Source of the DNA: Protula sp. h YS-2021
Taxonomy: Eukaryota > Annelida > Polychaeta > Sabellida > Serpulidae
DNA length: 64,000 bases
NCBI GenBank assembly: GCA_949752745.1
Contig: OX457029.1
Coordinates: 16,431,956-16,495,955 of the forward strand
Direction: 5' to 3'
This document shows positions 45,329 through 55,499 of this stretch, in pieces. Within the stretch, counting starts at the first letter, position 1. Each line of letters opens with the position of its first letter. The notes under the pieces are model-generated. The model worked only from the letters and a program-made list of their open reading frames with translations, searched no databases and was not told the DNA's origin. The translations under genes were made by a program, and so were the position numbers.

Positions 45329-48300
45329 TGTTCATTTTTTTTTTGTTAGTCGGTCAGTGCTCCAGGATTCGACCTGGAGGGGGAGGACTCCGATGGGGAC
45401 GACTGTGTGGTTCCGGAGGAGTTGGCCTCCGGTGGGGCATGTGGAGGTTCTGCAACCGCGGAGCAGAACCAAGGAGTTCGGAGGAATCTGCCTCCGGTGG
45501 GAGAAATTTGGTTTCTCCGGCGTTATTGGCGGGGCTGAGCATCGGCACCAGGAGGAGAGGTCCCCCACCCGGCTTCCAGCAGCGCGAAAGCCAAGAAATA
45601 GAGGGTGTCCGCTGGGTTCCCAGCATTGTAGCTGAACAGGTGCGGGAAACTGTATACAGAGAGGGGACGGTAATAGTGAGGGAAATGTCCCGCACACGTG
45701 TAACCCATGTTCCCCACCAGCTAAATTAAGCCTCTTCCCCCCCCCTCCGATTTTGACATTTGGGATTATGACCTTCTCTGAGCTTTTTCTCAGAGTTATG
45801 AATTGATATTAACCCGATTATGACGTCATTCTCTGTTATTTAGTGTCGTTTCACTATTTTGACATTTGGGATCATGACCTTCTCTGAGCTTTTTCTCAGA
45901 GCTATAAATTGATATTAATCCGATTATGACTTCATTCTCTGTGATTTAGTGTTGTTTCGGCCTGTTTTTGAGAGAAAGTGGCAAGTTGCCCAATCTCATC
46001 TTAAAAAAATGTTATTTTACTTATTTTTTTTTAAATAGCCGGCTCAACTGGCTGCTGTGTCCCTTGACATGGGATTCTGTTTTGTGCAACCCCGCCACGC
46101 CCATAGTATTAGCCAATCAGGCAACCGGTGGCTTGCTACCACATGACCCGATATATTGAATGGTTTAAGCAATGTTAGTTAGCTCTATGTATTTTTATTA
46201 AGTGCAACTATATTAACAAATCAGATCCGTTTCTTGCCGTCACGTGATCCACTCTATGGGATTGCTTTAATCTAGTTGTTTTTGCCTTTGTCTAAGCAAG
46301 GGTGCACCGATGACCCCCCTTTCCTGATTTTGGTTGCGTTCGCATCCGCCATCTTGGACAGGCCTCGTTTTCGATTTAATGCATTGTATTGCTTTAGCAG
46401 TGTTATTTTGCTTTGACCATGTATTTTATTAGTCAAACAATAGGATATGGCGAATGTACGCAGACGTCAGTCTATTAGAAAAGTGCGAAAAAAAATTGGA
46501 GAGGATATATGACCTTCTCCGCGTTTTGTCATAAGTATGTTTGTCAGTTTGGTCAAAAACAAAAGGAAATGATCTGTCGTATATGTATATCTTACATAAA
46601 CGCGCGTATGTTTGAATACATGTTTCGATGGCAAAAATAGACCTAAATTATAAAAAAAAACTATTATCATGAATTTTGCGTGTTGTCTGGCGTTGGTGTT
46701 TGCTTTTCTTTTCCAGTGTTTCGACTGCAAGTGCTTCTATCGAAAGACTGATAAAGAGCTTAGACTCGTTGCATTAAAAAAAATGTAATTATGTGTATTG
46801 AATGTTAAATGAACTGTATGTTTGGCACCTATGGCTGGGATGTGTTCTCGATAGGTCCAGTGAATGTGGGGTAGGGCCGCTTGGCGTGCGGAGAGGCCCC
46901 TCGTACCAGAATGTGTGATTTCTGGTACTGGATGTTTTTACTTGATCTTAGGGTTAATTGGGAAAAGTGACTTTTGAACCGTATATTTGGCAGCTATGGC
47001 AGGGATGCGTTCTCGATAGTCCCAGTAAATGTGGGAGTAGGGCCACCATGAGTGTGGAGGGGCTCCTCGTACCGGCATGTGTGATTTCTGGTACCGGAAG
47101 TAGCGTATTAGTCACAAACTCAGTGTGTTTCGAAGTGAAATCCATTTATTTGGTTATATGATTCCATAACTACTAAATTCATGTCGTTTGCAACGAGTCT
47201 ATCGCTCAGAACTAGTCTACCGGATTTCTACTAGAATCCACTACTACCTTTTTGTGACATTGCTGCGATGCTTACATAGCATTTTTGACTGGTTTTTATG
47301 ATGTGATCGACGTGATCTGCTGATCCGATCTGCAGCCAGATCCGCTTTTACAGTACCAGATCTGCATTTACATAGACTATTGGAACATTTCTTTAATCTG
47401 AGTACAGGGATTTTAATTTTAGATAGGGCTTAATGGCTAAATTGGTGTGAGTGAATCATTCATTTCATATTGATAATGTATTTTAATTCCATTTCATTAG
47501 GGCTTAGCATTGTAGTTAAATTTATTTTTTTATGGACAATTTCATTTTAAATAAAAAAAGAGAGAGAGAAAAGGGAAGAAGGGATGAAGTGAGTTTAAAA
47601 AAAATCAAATTTTTCATACTCAAATTTTAATGGATAAATGTTTAAGTGACATTTTCATTGCTTATACAGTAGCATTTCAAAATTTTGGATGGGGGTTGTC
47701 TTCACATGCTAGTATTATAGTACTGATCTACCAAATCGGCCTTATTTTTAAGATAGAGCTACTGTATGACATCATTTTTCATGATTCGTTGACTGTGGTG
47801 TGTCTGTGTGAGTGGATGTTAGGTCAAATGCTGTAGAGGGATACACAGGATCTACAGGATTTGCGGTAACTTACACCAGATAGGTTTGTTTGTTTTTCTT
47901 TATTTAAAAAAAAATTCGAATTTAAAACAAATGTTTAGTAGTATTTCAAGTCGTGGCCTTGGGCATTCAGAGTGCCTCAGTTACGTAGAGTTTTGTTTTG
48001 GTGTGATCTACCATCGGCGGTAGAGAGTATCCCCCCCCTCAGCTTATTTGAATAACAAATGGTCAGTGTTCGAATTTATTTTGCTTATATGATAATATTG
48101 CATGAGACAACTGACCGTGAATTTAGCGATTGGTGTTCCTGGGAGTCCCAACCCTAGGTTGGGGAAGTAGCAAGGAATTCTACCTTGTTGACAAGTAGAA
48201 GATTCTACATACCGATGTAGAATTTTTGCCCCCCCCCCTACTTTGTTCTTTCTTTCTTGCTCTGTAGTACTGTTTAGTATTATGGAACAAGTTTCCCCCT

Positions 48301-49739
48301 TCTTTCTTGGTCTTTAGTACTGTCTGGTATTATTGAACAAGTGCCCCCCCCCCCACCTTTTTACTTAAAAACAGTTGTTTCTGAAAATGTATATAAAATA
48401 ATTTTGATCGTGGATATTTTTTTTTAAAATATCTGCATATTGTTATTCTGAGTTAGATATATTTTAGTAACATGCATTTAATATATATCTCAGGATAAGT
48501 AGCATGCATTTCTAGTTATGTTGATTAAAGTGATTTTTACTTTTATATCTCAGTATTAATTAGAGATAGGGTTGCCACGATAGTCTTGGTAGTTATGTAG
48601 TATTGTTGCGTTGGTAACCAGTATCAGTCTCAGTGTGGCTCCGTGCTGAATGGAGAAAATAAAGTTGCTGTGTTATATTTAGTTTGGTTTGAATTAAAAA
48701 AAAACAGCGTTGCCGGTATCAGTGAATTTGGAATGCAGATATCAGGTTAAAAACTGCAGATATTTGAGAGATATCGAGATATTTTAGCGATCAGTAGAAT
48801 TGGGCCGGTACTCTCAGCTTCACCTTTAAAAAGTTTTGAAATAGTAACCGTAACTGCATTCCGAATTCATTTACCAAACACCAGGAAATAAGCAAAGAAT
48901 ACATTTTTCTACGTTTATTCGTGCATATCACAGACAAAAGCGTGCATATATACATAAAAAAATGTGCATTTGAGGCAGGGAGAACGTAAAGCCACACCAG
49001 ATACATGTAAGAGTAAATTACATAAAAGATATAAATTAACGTAAATTAATTGTTAAAGAATAGAGGGATTTACGGTGCACCAAGTATATCCAATCTAGTT
49101 TAAATTTTCTCAAAGTCGTTCATCTTTGAGATGTACATATATTTAGTTTTCTTTATTTTTCTATTTTTTTTTGTAGGGATTTCTTGGGCACTTGGTGAAC
49201 CGTTCTAGTTATATACACCACACATAAAGCAGTACAGTTAATTACAGGCTTTAAAAAAAAAAAGGTTAAAGCCACGCCCACATTTATTGACAACATTTAG
49301 CTCAGTCTGTGGTCCAACAGTTCATAAGAGTTCATTTCAACTGTAAAACTGTAGTAAGCCTTGATTTGATCTTGTTGAACTGTTGTATTGCAGTACTGAG
49401 CCTGAAAACAGAAGCAAAATTGTGCATTATTATTATAAAAAAAAGGTTGTTAGCCAAAATTTTAGCAATAAAAGTTCCAGGGAACGCTTCCGAAGTTTTT
49501 TTTTTTACTGTCTTGACGCTCGTGCTACGCCTCAGAGAATTTTGGTAAAATATTTGTATGAATTTAATTGTTGTCAGTTTAATTAATTGTTGTGTAACTT
49601 ATTCTGTTTGTTAATATATAAAAAAACTACGCGTAAGCTATTCATTAACCCCTGATGTTGTGCACCTTCACCAATTCTTTACCCAACCGTTCTCTCAAAC
49701 GCTGAATTTGAGGTCAAATTCTGGGAAATTAGGGGGTAA
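45329..49739 (+). other. Long non-coding 3' region of the Gypsy element with local duplications
   Basis: About 4.4 kb without a convincing ORF. It contains a 106-bp tandem pair (tttgacatttggga-tatgac at 45,752 and 45,858) with a ctctgag/ctcagag hairpin; a 165-bp pair (gaac-gtat-tttggca-ctatggc at 46,811 and 46,976); a poly-C-separated pair at 48,230-48,355; and a stretch (46,034-46,540) related to 23,850-24,370. ORFs at 45,332-45,729 on both strands are Pro/Gly-rich and not supported. Confidence 0.7.
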
Positions 49740-50029
49740 TGTGAAGAATTGGTGAAGTTGTGAGCAATCAGTCCTGTGCTAATTGATTTCGTAATTGATT
49801 GATTGATGCGAGCACGCAACGTCGATCGTGACGTTGCGTGGCCGTTTCGTCACGCGTATGCGTGCAATGACCTTTTGATGATTGTTGTTGGAATAAAGAG
49901 AACTGATTTGGTATTGAAACTGAACGGACGTCTTTTATTGTGCTCCGGACTTAAAAGTTGGCCCGATCACTTTTTGTCCGCCCGTCGGTACAGTCAGCTC
50001 TACTAATTGACACATACTATATTGTCACA
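49740..50029 (+). repeat. Gypsy 3' LTR
   Basis: 290 bp, the same ends as the 5' LTR. The visible differences are cgtcacgCgtatg versus cgtcacgTgtatg, atgacCttttg versus atgacGttttg, and gtccgCccgtcgg versus gtccgTccgtcgg. Confidence 0.95.
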
Positions 50030-50552
50030 GTTGTATTATTTAGCGGTCACAAGGATGTTCTTTCAAATCCGTTTCCAACACGACTTGAAAAGTATGGACA
50101 TACGTTCAACTCAAGTGAAGCTTTGTATCAATATGAGAAAGCAGTTTTTCATCACCGTCAAGATATTGCTTCAGCTATTGTTTCATGTAGAAATGGATAT
50201 GAAACGAAACGTACTGCCAAAGTGATAAAGCTATGTCCTTTGTGGCATATAGTGAAGAGAAGTAAAATGCAAGATGCTTTGCGTGTAAAATTGAATCAGT
50301 GTGTGTTGTTTCGCAAAAAGTTAAAAGAATGTAAAGATAAAACTTTAGTTGAAGCACTTATAATCATTGGTTGGCAGCTGGTGTTAAACAATTGTCATAT
50401 CCATCATATCCTGGTCAGAATATCATTGGAAAGTTGTTAGAAAATTTGTGTGAGGGGGCATAAAAAGTGGTGTCAAATACTTCTGCAACAAGTGTGGTAC
50501 GACAAGTGCAGCTGTTGCCATCATAGTGTGCAGACGTGTGAACATGTAAAGA

Positions 50553-50825
50553 ATGGATGTTGAAACGTGTATCAAGAACAAGTATGTGGACTACATGATA
50601 AGTGAACGCGCACATTTTGGGACTGTTGAACAACAACTGGAACATATCAACATCTTGCTTGCTCATTCCACGTTGAACTTGGCAAATTTGCGTGAGGATT
50701 TTATCAAAGAGTCAGACATTGCCGAAGCTGTGGAGTTTGATGTGAAAGTCGCATATCACTTTGCTCGATTTGATCCAAGACTGTTTGATGAAGTGAGAAA
50801 GTGGTTAATCTATATTGCAGTATAA
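50553..50825 (+). CDS. Polinton ORF, unknown function
   Basis: An open 90-codon frame (YVDYMISERAHFGTVEQQLE; LREDFIKESDIAEAVEFDVK). Helix-rich and acidic, with no known domain. Its TAA overlaps the ATG of the next ORF (TAATG at 50,823-50,827), as in compact viral gene arrays. Confidence 0.5.
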   Translation: MDVETCIKNKYVDYMISERAHFGTVEQQLEHINILLAHSTLNLANLREDFIKESDIAEAVEFDVKVAYHFARFDPRLFDEVRKWLIYIAV

Positions 50826-51126
50826 TGGCAGACATTACATTGAGACAATATATTGTACAAAAAGCCTATTGCGAAGAAACGTTATTAGCTGTAAAACAAT
50901 TTGCATTCTTACTATGTGCTCAAGAACATGCTTGTCATGCTACTTGTGTCTGTACATATTGGAATGAAGCTACATATTATATTCATTTAGATAAAGTGCA
51001 AACCAACGTTGTGAGAAATATGGTGTAGATGCTATTACATTTGATGAACTAAGTAGTTGGTTAGTGTTCATTGAAGACCAATGGTCTTCAATTATTCACA
51101 CCATTGTATCTATACTTGATTTGTAA
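50825..51126 (+). pseudogene. Polinton ORF, unknown function, one frameshift
   Basis: The frame from ATG 50825 (LRQYIVQKAYCEETLLAVKQ; CAQEHACHATCVCTYWNEA) shifts near 51,000 and continues as KYGVDAITFDELSSWLVFIE to TAA 51124. Cys/His-rich in the middle. Family not recognised. Confidence 0.5.
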
Positions 51127-51220
51127 GATATGTCGATGTGTTAGTTAAGTTATAAAAACATGTTGGTTGAGTTATAAAATAAAAATTTCTGTTAAGAAGT
51201 GTCTATCATTTCGTGTTAAC

Positions 51221-52263
51221 ATGTCGACGTGGAAAGACTACTTAACCAATATTTACTTCAAACCTGGACAGCCCGGGGCATTTGCTGGTCCTTACAAACT
51301 TTATCACATCTTAAGAAAACATGATCAGCCAGTCGCGCATTCACAAGTGCAGAAATGGTTACAGGATCAAAATGCATTCAGTTTACTACAACCTTTAAAA
51401 TACAGGTTCAAAAGACAACGTGTTATTACACGTGGTATTGATGACATGTGGGATATTGATTTAGTTGATATGGAAACATAGCTCCCTATAATGATGACAC
51501 TCGCTTTTTACTCATTGTCATTGATGTGTTTTCTAAATATTTCTGGGTGCAACCAATACCTAATAAATTACATACAAGCGTCCTACAAGCCTTTCAAAAG
51601 ATTTTTCATGGAACACAACGAAGACCACGAACTCTAAGGTCAGATAAAGGAACTGAATTAAAAAATAGATGGGTAAAAGATTTTTGAAGAAGGAGGGAAT
51701 TTATGCTTTTACCGCAAAGAATGAAACCAAAGCCAACTTTGTTGAGAGAGTCATTCGTACTCTAAAGGGAATGATGTATCGGTATTTTCTACGTGATCAA
51801 ACTTACCGTTATTTAGACATCCTTCCAGATTTGGTGTACAATTACAACCATAGACTTCATGGTATGGAAGTATATGTATGTAGACAAATTGAAATTGAAA
51901 TCGATGAAGAAGAAAACCTACAGATTTAAAATTGGTGACTATGTTCGCATTTAACACATAAAATATGTATTTCAACGGGATTATCACAGCAAATGGGCAC
52001 AAGAAGTCTTCATTGTCACACATCGTTCTAAGAAGCAAGGAATACATTTGTATCGTATGAAAGACTTTTTGGATGAAGATATTGATTGACATTTCTATGA
52101 GGAAGAATTGCAGAAAGTGACCAAAGATATTGAATCCATCTACAGAATTGAAAAAGTCTTAAAAACACGTAAAAGACGAGGTGTGAAAGAAATATTTGTC
52201 AAGTGGTTAGGTTGGCCAAACAAGTTTAACAGTTGGGTGAAAGAAATAGACATTCAAAAATGA
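51221..52263 (+). pseudogene. Polinton DDE integrase with C-terminal chromodomain
   Basis: ATG 51221 begins MSTWKDYLTNIYFKPGQPGA, typical of Polinton integrases. The catalytic core shows D (MWDIDLVDME), D (LRSDKGTELKN) and E (KANFVERVIRTLKGMMYRYF). The C-terminus carries a chromodomain (IYRIEKVLKTRKRRG; IFVKWLGWPNKFNSWVKEI), which in related elements reads histone marks during target choice. Frameshifts occur near 51,480 and 51,660; stops at about 51,952 and 52,087. The TGA stop overlaps the ATG of the ATPase gene (ATGA, 52,260-52,263). Confidence 0.9.
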
Positions 52264-52942
52264 AGCATCCATTTACATGTTTGGTCTCTGGACCCACAGG
52301 TAGTGGTAAAACGTCTCTGGTGAAGGAAATTCTAGAACAAAAGTTGATTAAACCCTCTCCGAAAAGCATTTTATGGCTCTATGCAGCAGATCAGCCTTTT
52401 TACAAGGGAATGAAAGGTGTGGAATTTTATCAAGGCATTCCAGATGACACTGAAGAACGCTTTAACCCGTAAAAACAAACTTACTCATAATTGATGACTT
52501 AATGACTAAATGTCGTAGTGATGAGCGTATGACACGTCTAATCATCATTTTTATTGTTCATAATTTATTCCATCATGGTAAAGAAATGCGAAATATTAGT
52601 TTTAATACACACTATATCATTCTGTTTAAAAATCCTAGAGACAGTCAACAAATTAGTACATTAGCGCAGCAAATGTATCCTTAAAGATCTCAATTTCTCA
52701 TAGAAGCCTATCAAGATGCTACCAGCAAATCGCATGGTTATTTATTCATTGATTTAAAACCAAAGACAAATGATCAACTACGTATTCGTACAGGCATTTT
52801 ACCAAAAGATACACATTATGTATATATTGATAAAGCGGTGTATGAACAAGAACCAAGTCATTTAACCATTTGCAGTCAAGATGTCCAAACGTATTCGAGC
52901 GAACCAGCCTTTTCTTCACTTGTTTGCACGCAGTGGGCCTAA
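52260..52942 (+). pseudogene. Polinton genome-packaging ATPase (FtsK/A32-like)
   Basis: ATG 52260 gives MKHPFTCLVSGPTGSGKTSL, with the Walker A motif GPTGSGKT at residues 10-17. After a frameshift near 52,470 a Walker B segment (LLIIDDLMTKC) and a sensor-like NPRDSQQISTLAQQMYP follow. TAA at 52682 breaks the frame again before the C-terminal part (YQDATSKSHGYLFIDLKP; RTGILPKDTHYVYID). It would pump DNA into capsids in an intact relative. Confidence 0.9.
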
Positions 52943-53198
52943 ATCCTTGCTACAGCAAGCTACTAAGGAGGAATTAACTAGCTTGTTTGAAATTTGTTTG
53001 AATATTTTGCGAGGACATTTACCCTTAAGCTCAAAAAGTTTTAAGGAATTCAAGCGTGAGCGTCATACTCTACGCACTCTAGCAGATAAGAAGATATCAC
53101 TTCGAAGAAAAAAGAAGTTGCTTAATCAGAAAGGAGGATTCATTGGAGCTATTGCTAAATTGGCATTACCCTTGTTAGCCCAACTGCTGTTAAAATGA
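52881..53198 (+). CDS. Polinton pVI-like/membrane-active small protein (PW-like)
   Basis: An intact 105-codon frame that overlaps the end of the ATPase gene by 62 nt. A helical N-terminus (LLQQATKEELTSLFEICLNI) is followed by a basic block (SLRRKKKLLNQKGGF) and a hydrophobic C-terminal helix (IGAIAKLALPLLAQLLL). The K-x-L-x-Q-x-GGF plus hydrophobic helix layout is common in Polinton and adinto-like virus small proteins thought to match adenovirus pVI/pX. The stop overlaps the next start (ATGA 53,195-53,198). This is one of the few unbroken genes in the element. A relative lies at 27.9-28.1 kb. Confidence 0.72.
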   Translation: MSKRIRANQPFLHLFARSGPKSLLQQATKEELTSLFEICLNILRGHLPLSSKSFKEFKRERHTLRTLADKKISLRRKKKLLNQKGGFIGAIAKLALPLLAQLLLK

Positions 53199-53487
53199 AA
53201 CATACTTTGAAAATGGTCCTCATTCCTGAATATGAATATAAATGTTAATAGAAAAGAAAGAAAGTGGAATTAAAACAAAAGTGAATAAACTTTTACGTGG
53301 GAAGCAAACTCGTGAAATGGCAATGGAAATGTCTCAACTTTTTGGTCGTCATTTACGAACAAGTCAATCCAGACAAAAGTCTGTTCCATCATCACCACCT
53401 TAAAGACAAGAAAAGTTATTTTTAAGTCATTTTCAACCTATCTGTCATGGAGAAGTGATACAACTTTTAGCAGAACTGAATAAATAA
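53195..53487 (+). pseudogene. Polinton PX-like small protein
   Basis: It starts MKHTLKMVLIPEYEYK, shifts frame near 53,240, then reads KVNKLLRGKQTREMAMEMSQ and LFGRHLRTSQSRQKSVPSSP, with TAA at 53401 inside and the end at 53485. The K-M-V-L-I-P-E start followed by K-x-L-L-x-x-K is the pattern of the conserved PX-type protein that precedes the capsid gene in many Polintons. Role uncertain. Confidence 0.55.
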
Positions 53488-54116
53488 TACCTATAAGGTA
53501 GAAGTGAAAGAGGCGTTTTTAACCATTCGCAAAGTGAGGGTTAGTCCAGGTATTCAGTTAGGACATACAGATGCATTAACGAAAAGTCCTGCAAAGTTTC
53601 TTATTACTAGAAAATAATGTAAAATTTTAGCCATTCCAGCAGAATTTTAATCTTTTGTGAAAGAAAACATCTTTTTAGGTCAATTACCAAAACGTATTGT
53701 CATTGGACTGGTTCATAATGAATCCTTTGGTGGAACAACATTGAGAAATCCATACAATTTCAAACATTTTGATCTTGACTACATGCAAATGTACATGGAT
53801 GGTGAACCAGTCCTATCCAAACCTTTCAAGTTTGACATTACGCGGAACAAATGCCTGGACGCTTTTGAAACTCTTTGGTGAGAAAAGTTCCATCATAAAA
53901 CGGGAAGATTGGCCTAGAGGTTATGCTTTATTTTCTTTCGACTTAACACCTGATTATGATGGTGATGATCATTATCCTCTTATGAAGCATGGAAACTTGC
54001 GACTTGAAATGAATTTCGGCAGGGCCTTGCAAAATACAATCAATGTCATAGTCTATGCTGAATTTGATAACATTATTGAAATAAGTGCAAATCGCAGCAT
54101 TCAATTCGACTACTAG
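53488..54116 (+). pseudogene. Polinton major capsid protein, 3' half only
   Basis: The frame reads FLTIRKVRVSPGIQLGHTDA, then ENIFLGQLPKRIVIGLVHNE, YNFKHFDLDYMQMYMDGEPV and, in another frame, GYALFSFDLTPDYDGDDHYP and NLRLEMNFGRALQNTINVIV, ending FDY. This is the C-terminal part of the double-jelly-roll capsid protein of Polintons. The N-terminal half (a few hundred codons) is absent: the frame begins directly after the PX-like gene. Stops near 53,617 and 53,648 and a frameshift near 53,850 add to the damage. The deletion explains why the element is short. Confidence 0.82.
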
Positions 54117-54118
54117 TC

Positions 54119-54513
54119 ATGAACACGAAGCAGATCAATGCCATATTGAGCCATGATGTCATGACAAAAGACTTGTTTCAAAGCGTGTTTTCCATGGACC
54201 AGCTACCATCTTTACAATGTGGTGCTTATGTCATCAGCACAGACGATCATGACGAACCAGGAGAGCATTGGGTGGCAGTATATTATGACAAAGACCCTGT
54301 AGGATATTTTGACTCTTATGGACTTTTACCTCTGGATAATCGTCTAAAAAGTTTTTAAGTAATGACTATATGTACAATTCCATACCATTGCAAACTCCAA
54401 TATCATCCACATGTGGTTTTTATTGTGTATATTATATATTGCATAGAGCTCGAGATCAGAGTATGTTTGATATTGTAAATATATTAAAAAGAAGTGATGG
54501 CGATTTATTGTAA
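54119..54513 (+). pseudogene. Polinton maturation protease (adenovirus-type cysteine protease)
   Basis: It starts at ATG 54119, two bases after the capsid stop. The catalytic His lies in GEHWVAVYYD, the acidic residue in FDSYG, and Cys in STCGFYCVYY (after a frameshift near 54,355). This His-Asp/Glu-Cys order is that of the adenovirus/Ulp1 protease family. It would trim capsid-associated proteins. The stop is at 54511. Confidence 0.87.
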
Positions 54514-54757
54514 AGGATTTTGTATATAAACATTATAAACCATTGTTTTATTAATGTTGTATTAGTTAAGTTATATCAGTTAAGTTGTTGGTAATTGTTC
54601 AATTTCATTTATGATAAATAAAAAACAAGTTTCATACATCTTTCTTTTTTATTGTGTTATACATGATCTTACAAACTTTTTATTTACAAACTTTATTTAC
54701 AAAGTTTATTTGCAAACTTTATTTACAAACTTTATTTACGAAGACTTTCAATACATA

Positions 54758-54973
54758 TCAATCATTTTTTACAAACTTTGTTGCATTCAATACATTGATA
54801 AGTGAATGCCATTCATTACAATCTAAATTAATATACGTGTCATAGATATTATACCCGCATTTGTAAATGCTATGAAAACTCACATCACCAAACTTTATAA
54901 CTTTAACAGTTTCATGTTCAGACAGTTTCAGTTCATATCCATCTTCATTTATGCCTATGTCCATCACCCGCAT
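54758..54973 (-). CDS. Polinton small ORF, PC4-like fold suspected
   Basis: 71 codons: DIGINEDGYELKLSEHETVK, then TYINLDCNEWHSLINVLNAT. Alternating beta-strand pattern ending in E-W-x-x-L, as in PC4-type ssDNA-binding domains. No stop inside. The intervening 54,520-54,757 is AT-rich spacer with the repeated phrase tttatttacaaact. Confidence 0.42.
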   Translation of the reverse strand: MRVMDIGINEDGYELKLSEHETVKVIKFGDVSFHSIYKCGYNIYDTYINLDCNEWHSLINVLNATKFVKND

Positions 54974-55033
54974 AGGATGTGTCAGCTCAATGGATTTGGT
55001 AGCCGCATGAGTTGTACTCGTTCCTCTTTAAAT

Positions 55034-55396
55034 TCAAGCGTCAGGTTCTTCCCAATCCAATGCTTGTAACAACGCGTTCCATTCCACTGTGCTGAGGGTG
55101 ATGACGTCGTAGTGTTCTGTAAGCTCGCCATGTTGGCGAAATTGTACAAACACGTCTATACAGTTCTTAGTCACACGCACTTCTAAATCATTTGAGAGTA
55201 GAAGGAGAAAGCCAGGTATCCTCAGCTTCTCTAGATGGTCCTTCAACACGGATTGCTCATCAGGCGATAGTATGATATACTTTCCAAAATGTCTTAGCAC
55301 AATGTCATCACATGCGTTTCTCATATATGAGAATCCATCTGTAATGAATTCATAATCTGATAAAAAGTCCTCCATCTCGTTCAACAGTTGAATCAA
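55034..55396 (-). CDS. Polinton small ORF, PC4-like fold suspected
   Basis: An intact 120-codon frame. A helical start (LLNEMEDFLSDYEFITDGFS) leads to a C-terminal half reading DVFVQFRQHGELTEHYDVIT and LSTVEWNALLQAL. The latter has the beta-sheet plus E-W-N-x-L-L ending shared with its neighbours. Probably single-stranded DNA or RNA binding; inference only. Confidence 0.45.
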   Translation of the reverse strand: MIQLLNEMEDFLSDYEFITDGFSYMRNACDDIVLRHFGKYIILSPDEQSVLKDHLEKLRIPGFLLLLSNDLEVRVTKNCIDVFVQFRQHGELTEHYDVITLSTVEWNALLQALDWEEPDA

Positions 55397-55499
55397 CTAT
55401 GAGCTATCTCGTCTGTGACAGGGGTATTTATGCTCAGATGATGGCGAAGAGCGGGTGCTGCATGATCTCTAGAAAATTGTATGACTGCGCGCCATTTCT

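Larger units (their letters stand above)
35861..50029 (+). mobile_element. Ty3/Gypsy LTR retrotransposon, 14.2 kb
   Basis: Two 290-bp LTRs (TGTGAAG...GTCACA), a 4-bp target duplication GTTG (35857-35860 and 50030-50033), a primer-binding site, gag, pro-pol with the order PR-RT-RNaseH-INT, and a polypurine tract (aggggg, about 49,731) before the 3' LTR. This order and the GPY/F module after integrase mark Ty3/Gypsy. LTRs differ at about three positions (about 1 %), so insertion is recent relative to the decay of the host Polinton. The length is unusual: a zinc-finger ORF and about 4 kb of non-coding sequence follow pol. Confidence 0.95.
35806..50463 (+). pseudogene. NADAR-domain gene of the Polinton, split by the Gypsy insertion
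   Basis: The first 55 nt (ATG 35806, with an in-frame TAA at 35821) lie left of the Gypsy element; the rest lies right of it, 50,034-50,463. The right part reads LFSGHKDVLSNPFPTRLEKY, GHTFNSSEALYQYEKAVF, AKVIKLCPLWHIVKRSKMQD and, after a 1-base frameshift near 50,355, NHWLAAGVKQL with QNIIGKLLENL. These are the F-x-G--d-LSN, Eh-yQ--Ka, W---r---M, W-aG and N-lGk-L blocks of the NADAR/YbiA-like fold. Family members remove ADP-ribose from nucleic acid bases or hydrolyse related N-glycosides. Three independent lesions make this copy dead. Confidence 0.75.

Noticed and set aside
45328..45729. Overlapping ORFs of 92-133 codons on both strands after the zinc-finger ORF
   Set aside because: GC-rich tandem ggtggggg-type sequence opens all frames; there is no domain, and none is conserved with the 25.5-kb relative.
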